A stretch of 64,000 nucleotides of DNA from Zoroaster sp. YZ-2022 (taxonomy: Eukaryota > Echinodermata > Asteroidea > Forcipulatida > Zoroasteridae), in NCBI GenBank assembly GCA_029582265.1, contig CM055831.1:28272189-28336188 (forward strand), written 5' to 3'. The translations under genes and the position numbers were made by a program. The stretch's first letter is position 1. Every line of letters begins with the position of its first letter. A model generated the notes under the pieces. It searched no databases. It was not told the origin of the DNA and saw nothing but the letters and a program-made list of their open reading frames with translations. Positions 51,790 to 63,640 of the stretch are shown piece by piece.

Positions 51790-53098
51790 TTCCTTGTGTT
51801 GGAATGGTTCTTTTCTGATGTCCCTTGGTGCTGCAGATTACCACACTCTTGTTCCAGTTGTCTGTCACTGCAATCTCATCACCAGGTTGACAAGCAGCAA
51901 TACCCCAAGCCCCTCTGAATTCTCCTGAACCACCTCCCCTTTTGCCAAATTCATCACACAGCTCCCACTTGGGTTCCGGCAGCTCCACCTTGCCAAGATT
52001 GATATCACCAACCCTCTGACTCTCCTTGAATCTCAGATGACAAAGCTTCTGATCAATTTTAGGAAGACTTTGACTGCTGAGAAATTTCAAGTCCTTGCTG
52101 ATAGTGGGATAGAGTGCAAGGAAGTCAGGATCTGATGAATTGTTGGTGACGTCTTTGGCGGTCTCCAGTGAATGCTGTATTTGTTGTGAGATTACACTCA
52201 CTGTTTGCTCATATTCATCCAATTTGTTGTTATGATCTTTGTGGAGGTTTTTGATTTCATCAATGATGCGACTCTCTTGAGCTGTTACCTCAGCCCTGAT
52301 CTCATCAGCTCTGTTCTTCACCTCTGCCATGGTTCTTTCAACTGTGATGCCGAGTGTGTCTTTCATTGTTGATGCAGTTGCTAGAGATTGTTCAAGTTTC
52401 TTGAGAACTCCTTCAAGGGGAGTAAAGAATTGAGCCAATGACTGTTTATATGTGGATGAGGCTTGGTTGCAATCAATGTACTCATGTTGTGGTTTACAGT
52501 GGTCTAGGACTGTGCAATCTCGGCAAATCAACTTGTCACATGTTACACAGTAGAATCGTGTCACTTCACCTTTATGAATGGTGCATTCTGGATGAAGATT
52601 TTGTTTTGTCTCTTTTATTGCTACCTTTCCCTGAAGAATGTCATCCAAAGAAGAAACTGTGTGACTTGACATTCCTGTAATTCTTGAGTGTATGTCTCTG
52701 CAATTGTTGCAGATATTCTGTGCGCAGTTTAGACAGCGATGCATCGCCTCATTTCCCTCATTGCATAATTCACAGGTAAGCTTTGTGTTGCCTGATGAGC
52801 TGACCAACTTCTGTTGCAATGTGATCTCCTCAACAAGACCAATTAGATAGAAGTTGGTCTTGAGGCCTAGAACACCCATCGTAGGAAGTTGTGTCTCCCG
52901 TCGACACAAAGGACAAGGAATTATGACAGCATCCTTGTATTTGGTAGTGTGGTATTCATCTAAACAGTTTTCACAGAAGCTGTGGACACAGTCCAGTATT
53001 TTGGGTTGTCTGTACACCTCTTTGCAAATACTGCACTCAAGATGATCCTTGCTGATTTTCTCTAGAGCTGAACCCAATGTTGGTTTAGAAGTAGCCAT
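51790..53098 (-). CDS. TRIM-NHL gene, first coding exon (RING, B-boxes, coiled coil)
   Basis: RING-type E3 ubiquitin ligase of the TRIM family. It starts MATSKPTLGS. The C3HC4 RING spans about residues 22-66 (CSICKEVY...CVHSFCENC...CPLC). B-box 1 is about 108-137 (CELCNEGNEAMHRC), B-box 2 about 170-205 (HKGEVTRFYCVTCDKLICRD), a coiled coil about 215-330, then the beginning of an NHL propeller (GEFRGAWGIAACQ). At residue 436 plus one base the frame meets a strong donor (GTAAGT). Reading past it gives only eight further residues and a stop, so the exon really ends at 51790. With the exon at 47779-48395 the protein is about 641 residues, normal for the class. It resembles the TRIM56/45/2-like sets expanded in invertebrate deuterostomes; the specific orthologue is not assigned. 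Confidence 0.9.
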
Positions 53099-53107
53099 TT
53101 CTATAGA

Positions 53108-54299
53108 TCTGTTTATAAATGATGTATGGAATGAAATGTAAAATCAGACTCAATATCAGGCTCACATCAGGTAATGCAACAATAAGTTTGTCACAAGTGT
53201 TTAAAAGGTTATTTGACTTTCAGAAAAAAGCTTCAAATTACATTTGAGATACAATTTTTCAATAAATCTTGTTTAACAATATTTACTGTAGTATCAAATT
53301 ATTTGTCATGTTCTCATGAAAACAAATTTCAATGTCAATTTCAAAAAGGAAGGCATTTCCTGGGAGTTTCTTATCCCTCCATACCAATAATTTAGCCTTG
53401 TTTTGGTCATCTATTAAAGGTTAATATTAAAGATGTATTGTGTACTCATGTTGACAAAATACTGGAGATTTAAATTGTGTTTGGTCACCAAAGTTGTGAA
53501 CTTTAAAACCAGACATCTAACAATAAATCCAGTTAAACATATATTGACAGAATGATTAAAACCGAAATTGAATGTTACATCCTCAATTCATTACAATTAT
53601 TAGGTTTTCACTTCATCTATTGGTATACATACAAGAATTGTTGATGTCTTATTTAATTTCTTAAAACTTTAGTAAACCAACAACAAATCAATATTAAATA
53701 AATATCTCATATAAAAACTTATTTTCTTCAAATTTTACCAAACATTTTCAAACGTTCCTGCTTAAAGATGCATCGCCATTGTTATTTGGTATTTTAACAG
53801 CAATTTCCAGCAATTATGCATTGCTATTTTACTTGTGAAAGGAAAAAGCCTGGTTTTACAGTAAATATGTACCAAAATTAATTAATGTTAGGTCCCCTCA
53901 TCAATTCTTACTGCTATACCAAGATGCGGACAACTATTGTTTTTTAAATTTCCAATTTCAAAGTATCTAAAAGGAAATTGTCGATAAAACACGCCGATAC
54001 ATCTTTAATCTCCAGTGTGTATTGTGGACCTGATTTGTCTCAACTATCATTTAACTTGTATCATATGGATATGTTTCAACAAGAAGACAATGTCTTATAA
54101 TACATCATACACTGAATTAGAATTTCTAAACTGAGTTCAACATTCATTACAGGATTTTGTGATCCCACAACCTTATGGAAGTACCGTATGGTAAAACTCA
54201 ATCTGCTGAGTATAGATGAACAAAATCATAATCACTATATTCACTGTCCATAGAAGTCACTCCAAACATCTAAACAAACATGACAAATGTTAGCTTACC
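53108..54299 (-). other. Probable 5'-UTR intron and leader exon of TRIM-NHL gene
   Basis: Upstream of the start codon lies an acceptor-like ATAAACAG (complement of 53109 onward), ten bases before the ATG. A donor GTGAG/GTAAGC lies at 54299 on the minus strand. Together they suggest a non-coding first exon just beyond 54299 and an intron of about 1.2 kb. The intron holds no other supported feature. Confidence 0.35.
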
Positions 54300-54627
54300 T
54301 CACAGTGGTTTTACTTTGTTTTACTGAAGCCAGTTGAACACAAAATGAAGTCAATTTTTCTTGTTGAAGACAGAGCAAATGATGCTACATGTAACGTTAG
54401 GGTGGATCCCAAACAAAATGGCGCTTGACAAACACAGTTCAGTTCCTGGTAGAGTACGTGACAAAGTCATTAGGTCATAGGTCTACCTGGCTGATATGTA
54501 CAGTACACAGTGAATACAGTGTACCATAATTGTTTGACTCAATGACGTATGCATATTGAACTTCATTGTGAAAGTTCAGCTGTGTTGCATGATGTTGTAT
54601 ATAATATTGTATCCTGCTTGTGTTGTA

Positions 54628-54710
54628 AAGTGTGAGTATAATCTACAGGATAGTATCCCATAGATTATACCATAGAGTAAGGTCCTTGCTATATGATTAT
54701 ACTCACACTT
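54628..54710. repeat. 16-bp inverted repeat, AAGTGTGAGTATAATC
   Basis: 54628-54643 is the exact reverse complement of 54695-54710, and similarity extends outward with a few mismatches. It may be a small hairpin element or the ends of a miniature transposon. Confidence 0.55.
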
Positions 54711-55240
54711 GTTAATACAATACAAATACTAACTTATCTCTGACTTTTACCACTGCTGATAACTGCACTATTGTAAGCTACAATCTTGTAAGATCACACA
54801 GTCTTACAGACCACACAGTATTACACCGGAAAACAGGTGTCCTATTATCCAATTAACTTATGTACAGGTCCATCTTCTTATAGTACCCATTAATCTTAAT
54901 AAATCCTGTCAATGGCCACCCCTATGTCCAGTCCAACAGACTGGCTGTCTGGCCATACTATTTTATGTCTTTTCCCTAGTATTAGACTACTCGCTGATCA
55001 TGTCAGTGACTAGATTTGTGTGTATATAAATGCCATGTATCAACCGCTGGGTCAGACTTGCATTCCTGTCTTGTACTCTACGCTACCTCTCTACAAGTGT
55101 ACCTCTTTGTATAGCCCTACAGTACGATTAATAAAATCCTGTATTTAGCCCAAAGAGAAGTCTCCACAGAGTATCTTATTTGTCTTCACTAGATCTCTAT
55201 ACTTTCCTAACTACATCGGCCACTCCGGTAACATAATTCC
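54711..55240 (+). mobile_element. Possible solo LTR
   Basis: It shows LTR-like order: a TATA-like GTGTATATAAATGCC (near 55020), a start-region CGCTGGGTCAGACTTGCATT, a polyadenylation signal ATTAATAAAATCCTG (near 55128), and an end reading CATCGGCCACTCCGGTAACA. A clear TG start and target duplication were not found, so the left edge is arbitrary. It could also be a gene promoter. Confidence 0.35.
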
Positions 55241-55754
55241 AGTGTTACACTATTCATGACTGATAGGTGACTTCTCTGTAAATAATAACCAAAGACCTTG
55301 TTGAAACACTGAGACACAGTGAGGCTGATTCCTTGAAATGTCTGAGAAAGCTCTGACCACTGCCCAGCATTGTCAGGCTCTCATTGGTCAGGAGTTGCTA
55401 AATCCAGTTGCATTGTTATAAGTTTCTGATCAATCCTCATAGGAGTAGTGTGATAAATTCATAGTCCCATTTAACCCATTGCCCTACACACTTACATCAT
55501 TGACTCTTTACTCTATGGGAGCTATAGAACTATGCTCAATATAATCATAGATCATTTTATTATTACAATAAACATGATCAAATGTGAGTTATTTCATTCT
55601 CAGATATCGATATTGACCGATATTGACCACGGGTTTGTGATGTGTCACCAATTCACTGAGACATAAATTTAGCGCAGGTAAACAAAAATTTCATTCTAAA
55701 ATGAAAATTCCAGATATTATATTTGTACTAATATTTGTTTCTCTGTAACTTTTG

Positions 55755-55977
55755 TTAAAGGGACAGTATCGTCACGATCAGAGCAGATTTTCAACAGGGC
55801 ATGGAATCAGTGTCCTAGTTGAAGATGAACACAGTGACTGAAAATTACTGGCTCATTTATGCAGCAGCAACGGTAATATGACCTTATCATGTGGGGTATT
55901 ATGGTAGTCACTGAGTTAATCTAAAACTAGCATTCTGATTCCATGCCCTGTTGATCGTGTTGATACTGTCCCTTTAA
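55755..55977. mobile_element. TTAA-flanked MITE, short form
   Basis: TTAAAGGGACAGTATCGTCA at the left, and TGTTGATACTGTCCCTTTAA at the right. It shares the interior words of 50767-51243 (in inverted orientation) but with a single unit. Confidence 0.75.
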
Positions 55978-56165
55978 GAATTTAACTGTCAGAAGTATAG
56001 TTTGTAACTTTGACCAATGCTGATGTCATCACTCAGGACTATGATACTGTGGACTGTTCATTTGAAATTATATATCAATGATAACATTTATTTCAATGTT
56101 AACAAACAATATAACAATATATAACACCAATGTAACATACAGTATACAAAATATGTTCTCTACAG

Positions 56166-56344
56166 ATAACACGGATCTCTTGGACAGAGCCCATAACCGC
56201 CTTGAGAGTAATAAGATCATCAGTGAGTCTGCTTTCTGTCTCCTACTGAAACACACCGTGGGGATCCCTGTGGGGCCAAAGTCTACCCTAGACATTCCGC
56301 TGACCTTCTCTCTGGACCTGTGTGATGTAGCTGTGAAGAGGGAG
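56166..56344 (+). CDS. Candidate internal coding exon, ASH/CFAP47-like
   Basis: An acceptor TATGTTCTCTACAG is followed by 179 open bases and a donor GAG/GTATAA. The reading runs NTDLLDRAHNRLESNKIISE, then GIPVGPKSTLDIPLTFSLDL, and ends DVAVKRE. The second half has the 'GP-x-STLDIP-x-x-F' beta pattern of ASH/MSP-type immunoglobulin-like domains in ciliary proteins such as CFAP47 and hydin. That assignment is tentative. The gene would run on the plus strand; a partner exon was not proven. A possible next exon at about 56869-56941 has good splice signals but an incompatible phase. Confidence 0.45.
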
Positions 56345-57049
56345 GTATAAGCAGCACTATGGAATTGGGCCCTGAATATTGGCATGCATGGTCTTAAAAA
56401 CAGTGCATTATGGGTGATTAGTGGCATGCACGAGAGCTGTACTTTATGCGTACTGGACTGTAATATTACGTATGTGTTGTGTGATTCTACTGTTGCGTCT
56501 CGCTTCAATACGCATCACTTCTTGAACTAGCCATTAGTGTTGAACGCTTCTCCTATAATGCACTAATTAAGGGGTTGCCAAACTTATTTCCACACTCGTT
56601 GTGAATACGTACACAATAGAATGACATAGACTGGGTTATAGCAGACTGGTGCACTTTGTGAAGGTAATATAAGTCTAAAATTATGAACATCACTGCCAAC
56701 TCTTTGTGTACATGTTTGTAGTATTTGAATGAGTGAAATCAATAAAATTTAGAAAATTACCATATCTTTTTCAATGAGATCAGTGGGCTGAAGACCCTTT
56801 ATCAAGTTGATGTTTTCGTTTGAATATTGACGTCTATTTCTGTTCTCTTGTTTAGGATTCTTCTGGTTTCCTCACACAATATTCCATTTGCTCTGTATTC
56901 AGTCTTGCCGTACAGCAGACGTAGTCAGCATGGTATTCTCAGGTAAGCTGAAATTTTGTTTTCGTAGACAATTCTTGAGTTGCTGGGTGCTGGGTAGTAC
57001 CTTCTGACCTTATTCTTTACAATTGAGCATCAGAACTCACTGCATTATC

Positions 57050-57275
57050 ATAGGTTCTCATATGTTCTCATAGGTTCTCATAGGTTCCCATAGGTTCCCA
57101 TAGTTTCTCATAGTTTCTCATAGTTTCTCATAGTTTCTCATAGTTTCTCCTAGGTTCCATAGGTTCTCATAGGTTCCCATAGGTTATCATAGGTTCCCAT
57201 AGGTTCTCATAGGTTCCCATAGGTTCTCATAGGTTCTCATAGGTTCCCATAGTTTCTCATAGGTTACATAGGTTA
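57050..57275. repeat. Decamer repeat (CATAGGTTCT)n
   Basis: About 22 units of a 10-base repeat, alternating CATAGGTTCT, CATAGGTTCC and CATAGTTTCT. It ends 100 bases before the assembly gap. Confidence 0.85.
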
Positions 57276-57374
57276 AAACCTCCTAACTCTGTTCAATTTA
57301 CCAGCGAGTTGATTGACCATTCAAAACTAGACAACTGTCTGTTTATTAATAACGGTACCATGTACAGTTTAGAT

Positions 57375-57874
57375 NNNNNNNNNNNNNNNNNNNNNNNNNN
57401 NNNNNNNNNNNNNNNNNNNNNNNNNNNNNNNNNNNNNNNNNNNNNNNNNNNNNNNNNNNNNNNNNNNNNNNNNNNNNNNNNNNNNNNNNNNNNNNNNNNN
57501 NNNNNNNNNNNNNNNNNNNNNNNNNNNNNNNNNNNNNNNNNNNNNNNNNNNNNNNNNNNNNNNNNNNNNNNNNNNNNNNNNNNNNNNNNNNNNNNNNNNN
57601 NNNNNNNNNNNNNNNNNNNNNNNNNNNNNNNNNNNNNNNNNNNNNNNNNNNNNNNNNNNNNNNNNNNNNNNNNNNNNNNNNNNNNNNNNNNNNNNNNNNN
57701 NNNNNNNNNNNNNNNNNNNNNNNNNNNNNNNNNNNNNNNNNNNNNNNNNNNNNNNNNNNNNNNNNNNNNNNNNNNNNNNNNNNNNNNNNNNNNNNNNNNN
57801 NNNNNNNNNNNNNNNNNNNNNNNNNNNNNNNNNNNNNNNNNNNNNNNNNNNNNNNNNNNNNNNNNNNNNNNNNN
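57375..57874. other. Assembly gap, 500 N
   Basis: Exactly 500 unknown bases, probably a nominal length. Frames that run across it are meaningless. Confidence 0.98.
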
Positions 57875-58019
57875 CCCTTTGTGTGATCAATCATCCTGGT
57901 CTACAGGCTTGCCTCAGGATATCTGTGATCAATCATCCATGCTCAGGGACAGTGCCTGGAAAGGATTGACCAATAAAAAAACATAAACAAACTCAGAATT
58001 GATGTGTTTGGGCAGAGAT

Positions 58020-58900
58020 TGGCTACTGGCAAATGGGGGGGGGGGGGGGGTGGTTTAGGGATTTTCCCTTACACTAATACACCGCAGATGGCTGGCTATG
58101 CATTCTTAGAGAGTTTTTGGTATTATTTGCCTGGACTACATTCAGGGACTGTCTGAGGTGTAGCTCTGCATGAAAATGGTATAAAACGGAGTGTACAGTA
58201 CGTTATTCACACGAACATTACACAGGGCGGTTACAAACCGCGCGGGGTGGTTTTGGGATTTTCCCTTACACTAGTACACCGCAGATGGCTGGCTATGCAT
58301 TCTTAGAGAGTTTTTTTTGGTATTATTTGTGTTTGGGCAGAGATTGGCTACTGGGCAATTGGGGATTGGCGATTTCAAATAAACAAAAAAAAAAAAACAA
58401 CTTCCTAAAATTTGGCCAAACATTTATAAACCCACTGGAAAGACAATAAAAAAAAAAAAATAATAAATAAAAAAAAAAAAAAAAAATGTAATTAAAAATA
58501 ATTAAATTAAAAAATAATTGTAAAGTAATTTTTTTAAATTTTTTTTTTTTAAAACAATCTATAAGACCTCTGGAATGATTATCAGCTTGAAAAAAAATGG
58601 TATAAAACAGATATTACAGTAGTTATTCATACGTATACCACGGGGTGGTTACAAACCGCCACCGTACTACAGCATTTACACAGTATGTGTAATGTAAAAA
58701 AACAATAATTAAATTTAAAAAAATAATTGTAAAGTAATTTTTTTAATTTTTTTTTTTTTTAACAATCTATAAGACCTCTGGAATGATTATCAGCTTGAAA
58801 AATGGTATAAAACATATTTTACAGTAGTTATTCATACGTATTACACTGGGCGGTTACAAACCGCCACGTAATATGTTCGTGTATATTGAAACGTTCAAAG
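58020..58900. repeat. AT/poly-A rich repeats, duplicated blocks
   Basis: GGATTTTCCCTTACACTA and GCAGATGGCTGGCTATGCAT occur twice (near 58060 and 58255), as do TATAAGACCTCTGGAATGAT (58560, 58768) and GGGTGGTTACAAACCGC-like words. No coding signal. Confidence 0.6.
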
Positions 58901-58944
58901 AGGTCGGAGGGTTTCAAAAAAGTGGCGGCCGGATACAACATTCT

Positions 58945-59175
58945 TTCCGGATCCTATTATAGTTGCCACTACGCATGTACAATGACTGTGTTAGTCACTA
59001 TTTGTGGAGTGTACAAGATCAGACCGACATGACTGAGGAAGTCATCGTAGGCCTATACCAAAAATGCCAGATTTTTCATGAAATAAATATCCTGGAATAA
59101 TTTGAAGTATATGTCCATCATCATCCATATGTTCTCCACCTTACCAGGTAGGTAAGATTACATTATTGGTTATAT
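58945..59175. repeat. Dispersed repeat family R2, copy at 59 kb
   Basis: Inverted relative to 6175-6415: GGATCCTATTATAGTTGCCA, GACTGAGGAAGTCATCGTAG, ATTTTTCATGAAATAAATAT, ATCCATATGTTCTCCACCTT. GTGGCGGCC-GATAC-ACATTC stands near both edges (58922 and 59190). Confidence 0.6.
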
Positions 59176-59689
59176 TTAATGAAAAATAGTGGCGGCCAGA
59201 TACGACATTCTACCCTATTTTTCACTTTCTGTACCCCCCCCAAAAAAAAAAATCGATAGAATAATTTTTAACTGGTTAATGAATAGTGGTTGCAAAAAAA
59301 GAAAGAAAATAAGAAGAAAAAAAAGTAAAAAGAAAAAAAGGAACAAAAGAAAAACCTCTTCAGATTTACACCAGTGCTTACGAGGTAAGCAATATAATAT
59401 TACATTGTTATATTGAATGAGAAACTTGGCGGTCGGATACGACATTCTACCGTTTGGCTTTGGACTTTTCCCACACAACATATATAGGCCCTACACCTAC
59501 TTATCACCCCCCTCATTTTAAAACTGGAAAAACCTGCATACGGGTTTGTTATTATGTAATATGCTCATGAGTTTTTTATTAGCCAGGGAATAATAACGAA
59601 TTTACATGTTTTAGACCGAAATGAAAATGTTGGGAGGCCGTATGGCTGCGGTAAGTGGCCCTCTACATTACACATCACTTTGAAGAATT

Positions 59690-60075
59690 CGAGTCAACTC
59701 GTACCCCAACCAACTCATGCTCCAACCAACTCACCACCGTACCCCAACCAACTCGTACCAACTCGTACTCCAACCAATTCCCCCTCCCTCAGAATATATT
59801 TAATAATGCAATTTTACATGTAACAAAAGATCTCGGCGGGTTGCCAATGATAATGCTTTTTTATTATTTAATAACCCAATTTTGGGCGTATTATGATGGC
59901 GAGTCAAATATCCCTGAATGAGCAGCTAATGCAGTCATGAGTACGAGTTGACCAAAATGAGCACGAGTTGGTTGGAGTACGAGTTTGTCGGAGTACGAGT
60001 TGGTTGAAGTACGAGTTGGCACGAGTACGAGTTGACCAAAATGAGCACGAGTTGGTTGGAGTACGAGTTGACCTG
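59690..60075. mobile_element. Facing arrays of CAACTCGTAC / GTACGAGTTG
   Basis: CCAACCAACTCGTAC-type words repeat on the left (59690-59790). Their reverse complement GTACGAGTTGGTTGGAG-type words repeat on the right (59938-60075), around about 150 bases of unique DNA. The same GTACGAGTTG word occurs in 12810-12880 and 22745-22865. It looks like a non-autonomous element with sub-terminal repeats, or two facing satellite tracts. Confidence 0.55.
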
Positions 60076-60149
60076 TAGCAGGCGACCGTTTTCGAATTTA
60101 GAAATATAAAACAATTCTCGACTGAATATTTGTCTTATTTTCAACACTA

Positions 60150-61487
60150 ACGAATTAGTAATACTTACTAATTTGTCAGATTTTAATGTTTTTACTTTTC
60201 GTATACTTATTTTTCGATGTTTATCGATTGATAACGACGACTTACCTGTTCACTCGTGGGGTTTTCTAGTTTGTGTATAATGCGCGCCAATCACGTGGTC
60301 CTGCGGTCGAGTGACTCGACTCGCTGTGTTACCACGCATGTAGAAACGGAAGCCGGAACCAGTCGAAACTAAAACGCCCTCAACCACTTGCGCATGAGCA
60401 ATGCTGTTCCCACGTGATTTGTTTTTAGTTTCGTATAGGGTGGCAATAGAATATCATGAATTATTCATTGTTACAAATGTTATTTATGGTAATTATCAAA
60501 ATACAGCCTTAAAGGGTCAAAATCATTCCCCATAATTATGTTACAGATTTTATATTAATTTAATAAAATACTTAAATTGTTAATATTGGTTGCATCTAGT
60601 TGGTAACGCCAAACAAATAAAACGTATTTTGGGGAATACATTTTGTAAAATGTAATATTAGATGGAAAAAGGTTTGATGCAATTCTGACACAATTTTGGG
60701 ACATTACTTTTTCTTTACATGGTCACAATGTTGCGATGTATTGACAACATTGTTGGAATGTTTGCTTAAAATTGAACTACCTATTATTTTGCCAACATTG
60801 GTTTATCAATATTTCAGTTGCTAAAAATATGATTCCCAAGTTTTAAAGTTACCAAGCGTTACTATAGTAAATGTATATTAATTATTTACTTATTTACTGC
60901 ACAAAGACTAATGACACTCTGGTTTACTCACAGATAATCACAATTAGTTAGAATTCAGGGCTTTATTAGTAAAAGTTAATTCAACACATAATGATTGTCC
61001 AATTTCACTTTTATTATATATTTCTTGAAAACTAGAGGTTTGATATGAACATACATAACCAAATTGTTTAACTTCCCTTTACATTAAAAACAAAAAATCA
61101 AGGCATATTTGATTTATTCCTACACTATACTATCAAATGTTTCTTACAGTTCAAGTCTTCTTTATAAATTATTCTTATTTTATATCAAGATAATGGACGG
61201 ATCGTTCATAGTATTTCATAAATATAAACATCTGTATTGACAAACTGGTAAAATGTAAACCACCAATATTGCTCTGGCAATAAATATTTGTCCAACATAT
61301 TCAAAATATAGACAATTAATATTCAATAATTAAACAATGAATAGGTATATAGATAATATTCAAAATGTAGACAATGAATATTCAATATGTAAACCATGAA
61401 AATTAGGTACATATAAAGAAAATCAATACAATTATTATACAGGCTGTCTTTATAGAACAAGTAAACCTTAGGCATAAACACTATCAA
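60150..61487. other. Non-coding stretch, no gene seen
   Basis: AT-rich, with a brief GC-richer island at 60270-60420 (CACGTG twice) and no supported coding frame. Confidence 0.5.
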
Positions 61488-61708
61488 ACCTTACGTGTAG
61501 TAAGTACATTTACAGGTCAAAATGATTCGACTGTTTTTGACTGGTAAAAGCATTGTCTGGTATTGTTCAGGGTGGTCAAAATGACAGCAAAAACCAGTCA
61601 AAAATGCCCCTGTGTGTACATATAGGTCAACAGTCAAAACAGGCAATTGACTGGTTTTGACCTCAACAGCAACTTTCCACTAAAGTGCATCAATAGTAGG
61701 AGGGTTAA
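61488..61708. mobile_element. MITE related to 9871-10083
   Basis: Shares CTTACGTGTAGTAAGTACAT and GTAGGAGGGTTAA with the element at 9871-10083 (inverted) and the same repeated CAGTCAAAA/TTTTGACTG words inside. Confidence 0.55.
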
Positions 61709-63406
61709 TAAACATGGTTTTGCCAAATAATATAGACACTCAATCTTTACTTGAACACTAATTTCACCATGCATAATTCTGTTAATAATTAATTTGAAGA
61801 TCACCCTAAAATAAATTTTGAGAATGTTTTTATAATCTGTTGCACCCTGTTTAGGAAAAAAAACAAGAAACAACCAACAAATGTAATATTGTTTGTTCTT
61901 TACTCATTCATTTTAGTGTAGTGCTGGGAACTATTTATATATTTTATTTCTTTAATTTGTAATCTTGGGAAACCGTCAGTGAAACACTGAATATTTGCTA
62001 ATTGTTTAACCCAAACTTTCACGGTGAGTTAACCAGTCAGCAAATGGCACAATGTGTATAAGTTTTCAATCAAAAAGCATCAATAAACTTCCCGCAATGA
62101 TTGTTTAATAACCAATATGGCAAAAAGACTGTAGTTTTGGTCGGTTAACCACCCCAACACTATTTTAGTGATTTGACTCAAAGATGAGAAATGGCATTAA
62201 CAAAAGTTTATGAACAATTACAAAATGGTCAATAGCAAAAGTTGTCAATTACCAAACCTTATTGGTCAATCCATGCTGTTTGATTGACAGGTGTATTACA
62301 TAGTACATCAGGCAAAATATATATAGCAAAAAGGTATAACGCATAAGTCACAACAAATGTTCACTGAAATATGGAGCAATACTACTTTAAAAAGCATCTA
62401 ATTGATGACATTGCTGGTATTATTTTTCCAAAAGAAACATTTACAAATACTGTGTAAATGTATTGTTGTCCCTACCTTGTATTAATTTTGAAAGACATTA
62501 TCTGTGAAAATGTTATGGAACACATAAATATATACAAGTAAATAAAATGAACAAATTAAATGAATATAACACTATTTAGGAATGTATAAATGCCCTTTGA
62601 ATCTTTGGTAAAATAGATATACAGAGTTAAAGCTGCACATTTTCTCTGCTTCCACTTCCCATAAGGGTCATTCCGTGTCAATTCAACCAATGGGGGGTAT
62701 GGGTCACCTCTCAGATTTGGCTAAAATTCATTTCTAACATTCATCTATGGGTATAACGAACACATGCAAAATAAAACATTCCAACTCCAAGTCGTTTCGG
62801 AATTACGGCCTGTCAAAGTTGGGGTGCTACCCCCCTTCAAGTGCGCGCGATTCGCGTCATTGAACATTTTGCATTTTCAAATGCCCTTTAGAGCACCTTT
62901 AAAATAAAATACAAAGCTGAAAATTGGTACCTAGGGTGACTGTCACTCAAATAATTCAAATCTGGCCTCAAAACAAACGTATCTCACCCCCCTTTCTCTC
63001 TATAGTCTGCTCAAAACACTAATTTATTCTGCCGATAAAATTAATTTCCATTTTCAGACCCCCCCTAATACTCATGACTGATTATCAGAAAAACTTCATA
63101 TTGCATATCTGTATTATATAGACACATGTGGTTACCCCCAAGCAAGGAGGGATTTCTTACTCATTTAATAAATTTTTGGCAAGGCTCCAAAGTTGGTTCC
63201 AGACACCAAATATCGAAAAATACCGAAATTCTCGGTGACCTTTGACCTTGGCAACACTTACCGACCAACTTGAAACTTACACCATTTGTTAATACAAGTC
63301 TAATCTAACTCCCTTGGATCTCAATCGCACAGGCTAACCTGTTGAGCCATCGGGTCCCCCCGTGAAAATGTGTTCGTTTCTAATATATAAAGCTTAAATT
63401 TGTACT
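61709..63406. other. Non-coding stretch, no gene seen
   Basis: No supported frame. From 62660 (AAGGGTCATTCCGTGTCAAT) the composition changes to a block with TGACCTTTGACCTTGG near 63237, which looks like an interspersed repeat, but I cannot define its ends. Confidence 0.45.
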
Positions 63407-63640
63407 TAGAAAATTTAGCTCACTCCAACACTAGGCTCAAGGTATTGGACAATAAAAGGCAAATGAGTCTGAAGACTTGGACACCAGACTGGAAACATCT
63501 TACATGTGGAATTCTATACTTCGTAAATTTAGCTCTGAAACTAGGCTCAGGGTACTGGACAATAACAGGCAGATGAGTATGGTTACTACACACTGGATGC
63601 TGAAATGGGAAAGGCATTTGTAAACATCCATACAAAGTAA
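63407..63640. repeat. Tandem duplication of about 110 bp
   Basis: AATTTAGCTC...ACTAGGCTCA-GGTA-TGGACAATAA-AGGCA-ATGAGT occurs twice in a row (from about 63412 and 63525). A further pair, CTCAAGA-GACTCT-CCTGAAA, stands near 63712 and 63976. Confidence 0.6.

Noticed and set aside
56869..56941. Next exon of the ASH-like gene
   Set aside because: Splice signals are good but the phase does not fit the exon at 56166-56344 and the fitting frame has a stop.
57309..57986. 225-codon frame across the gap
   Set aside because: It consists mostly of N; no evidence of coding.
59189..59416. Lys/Arg-rich 75-codon frame
   Set aside because: Produced by an A-rich low-complexity tract.
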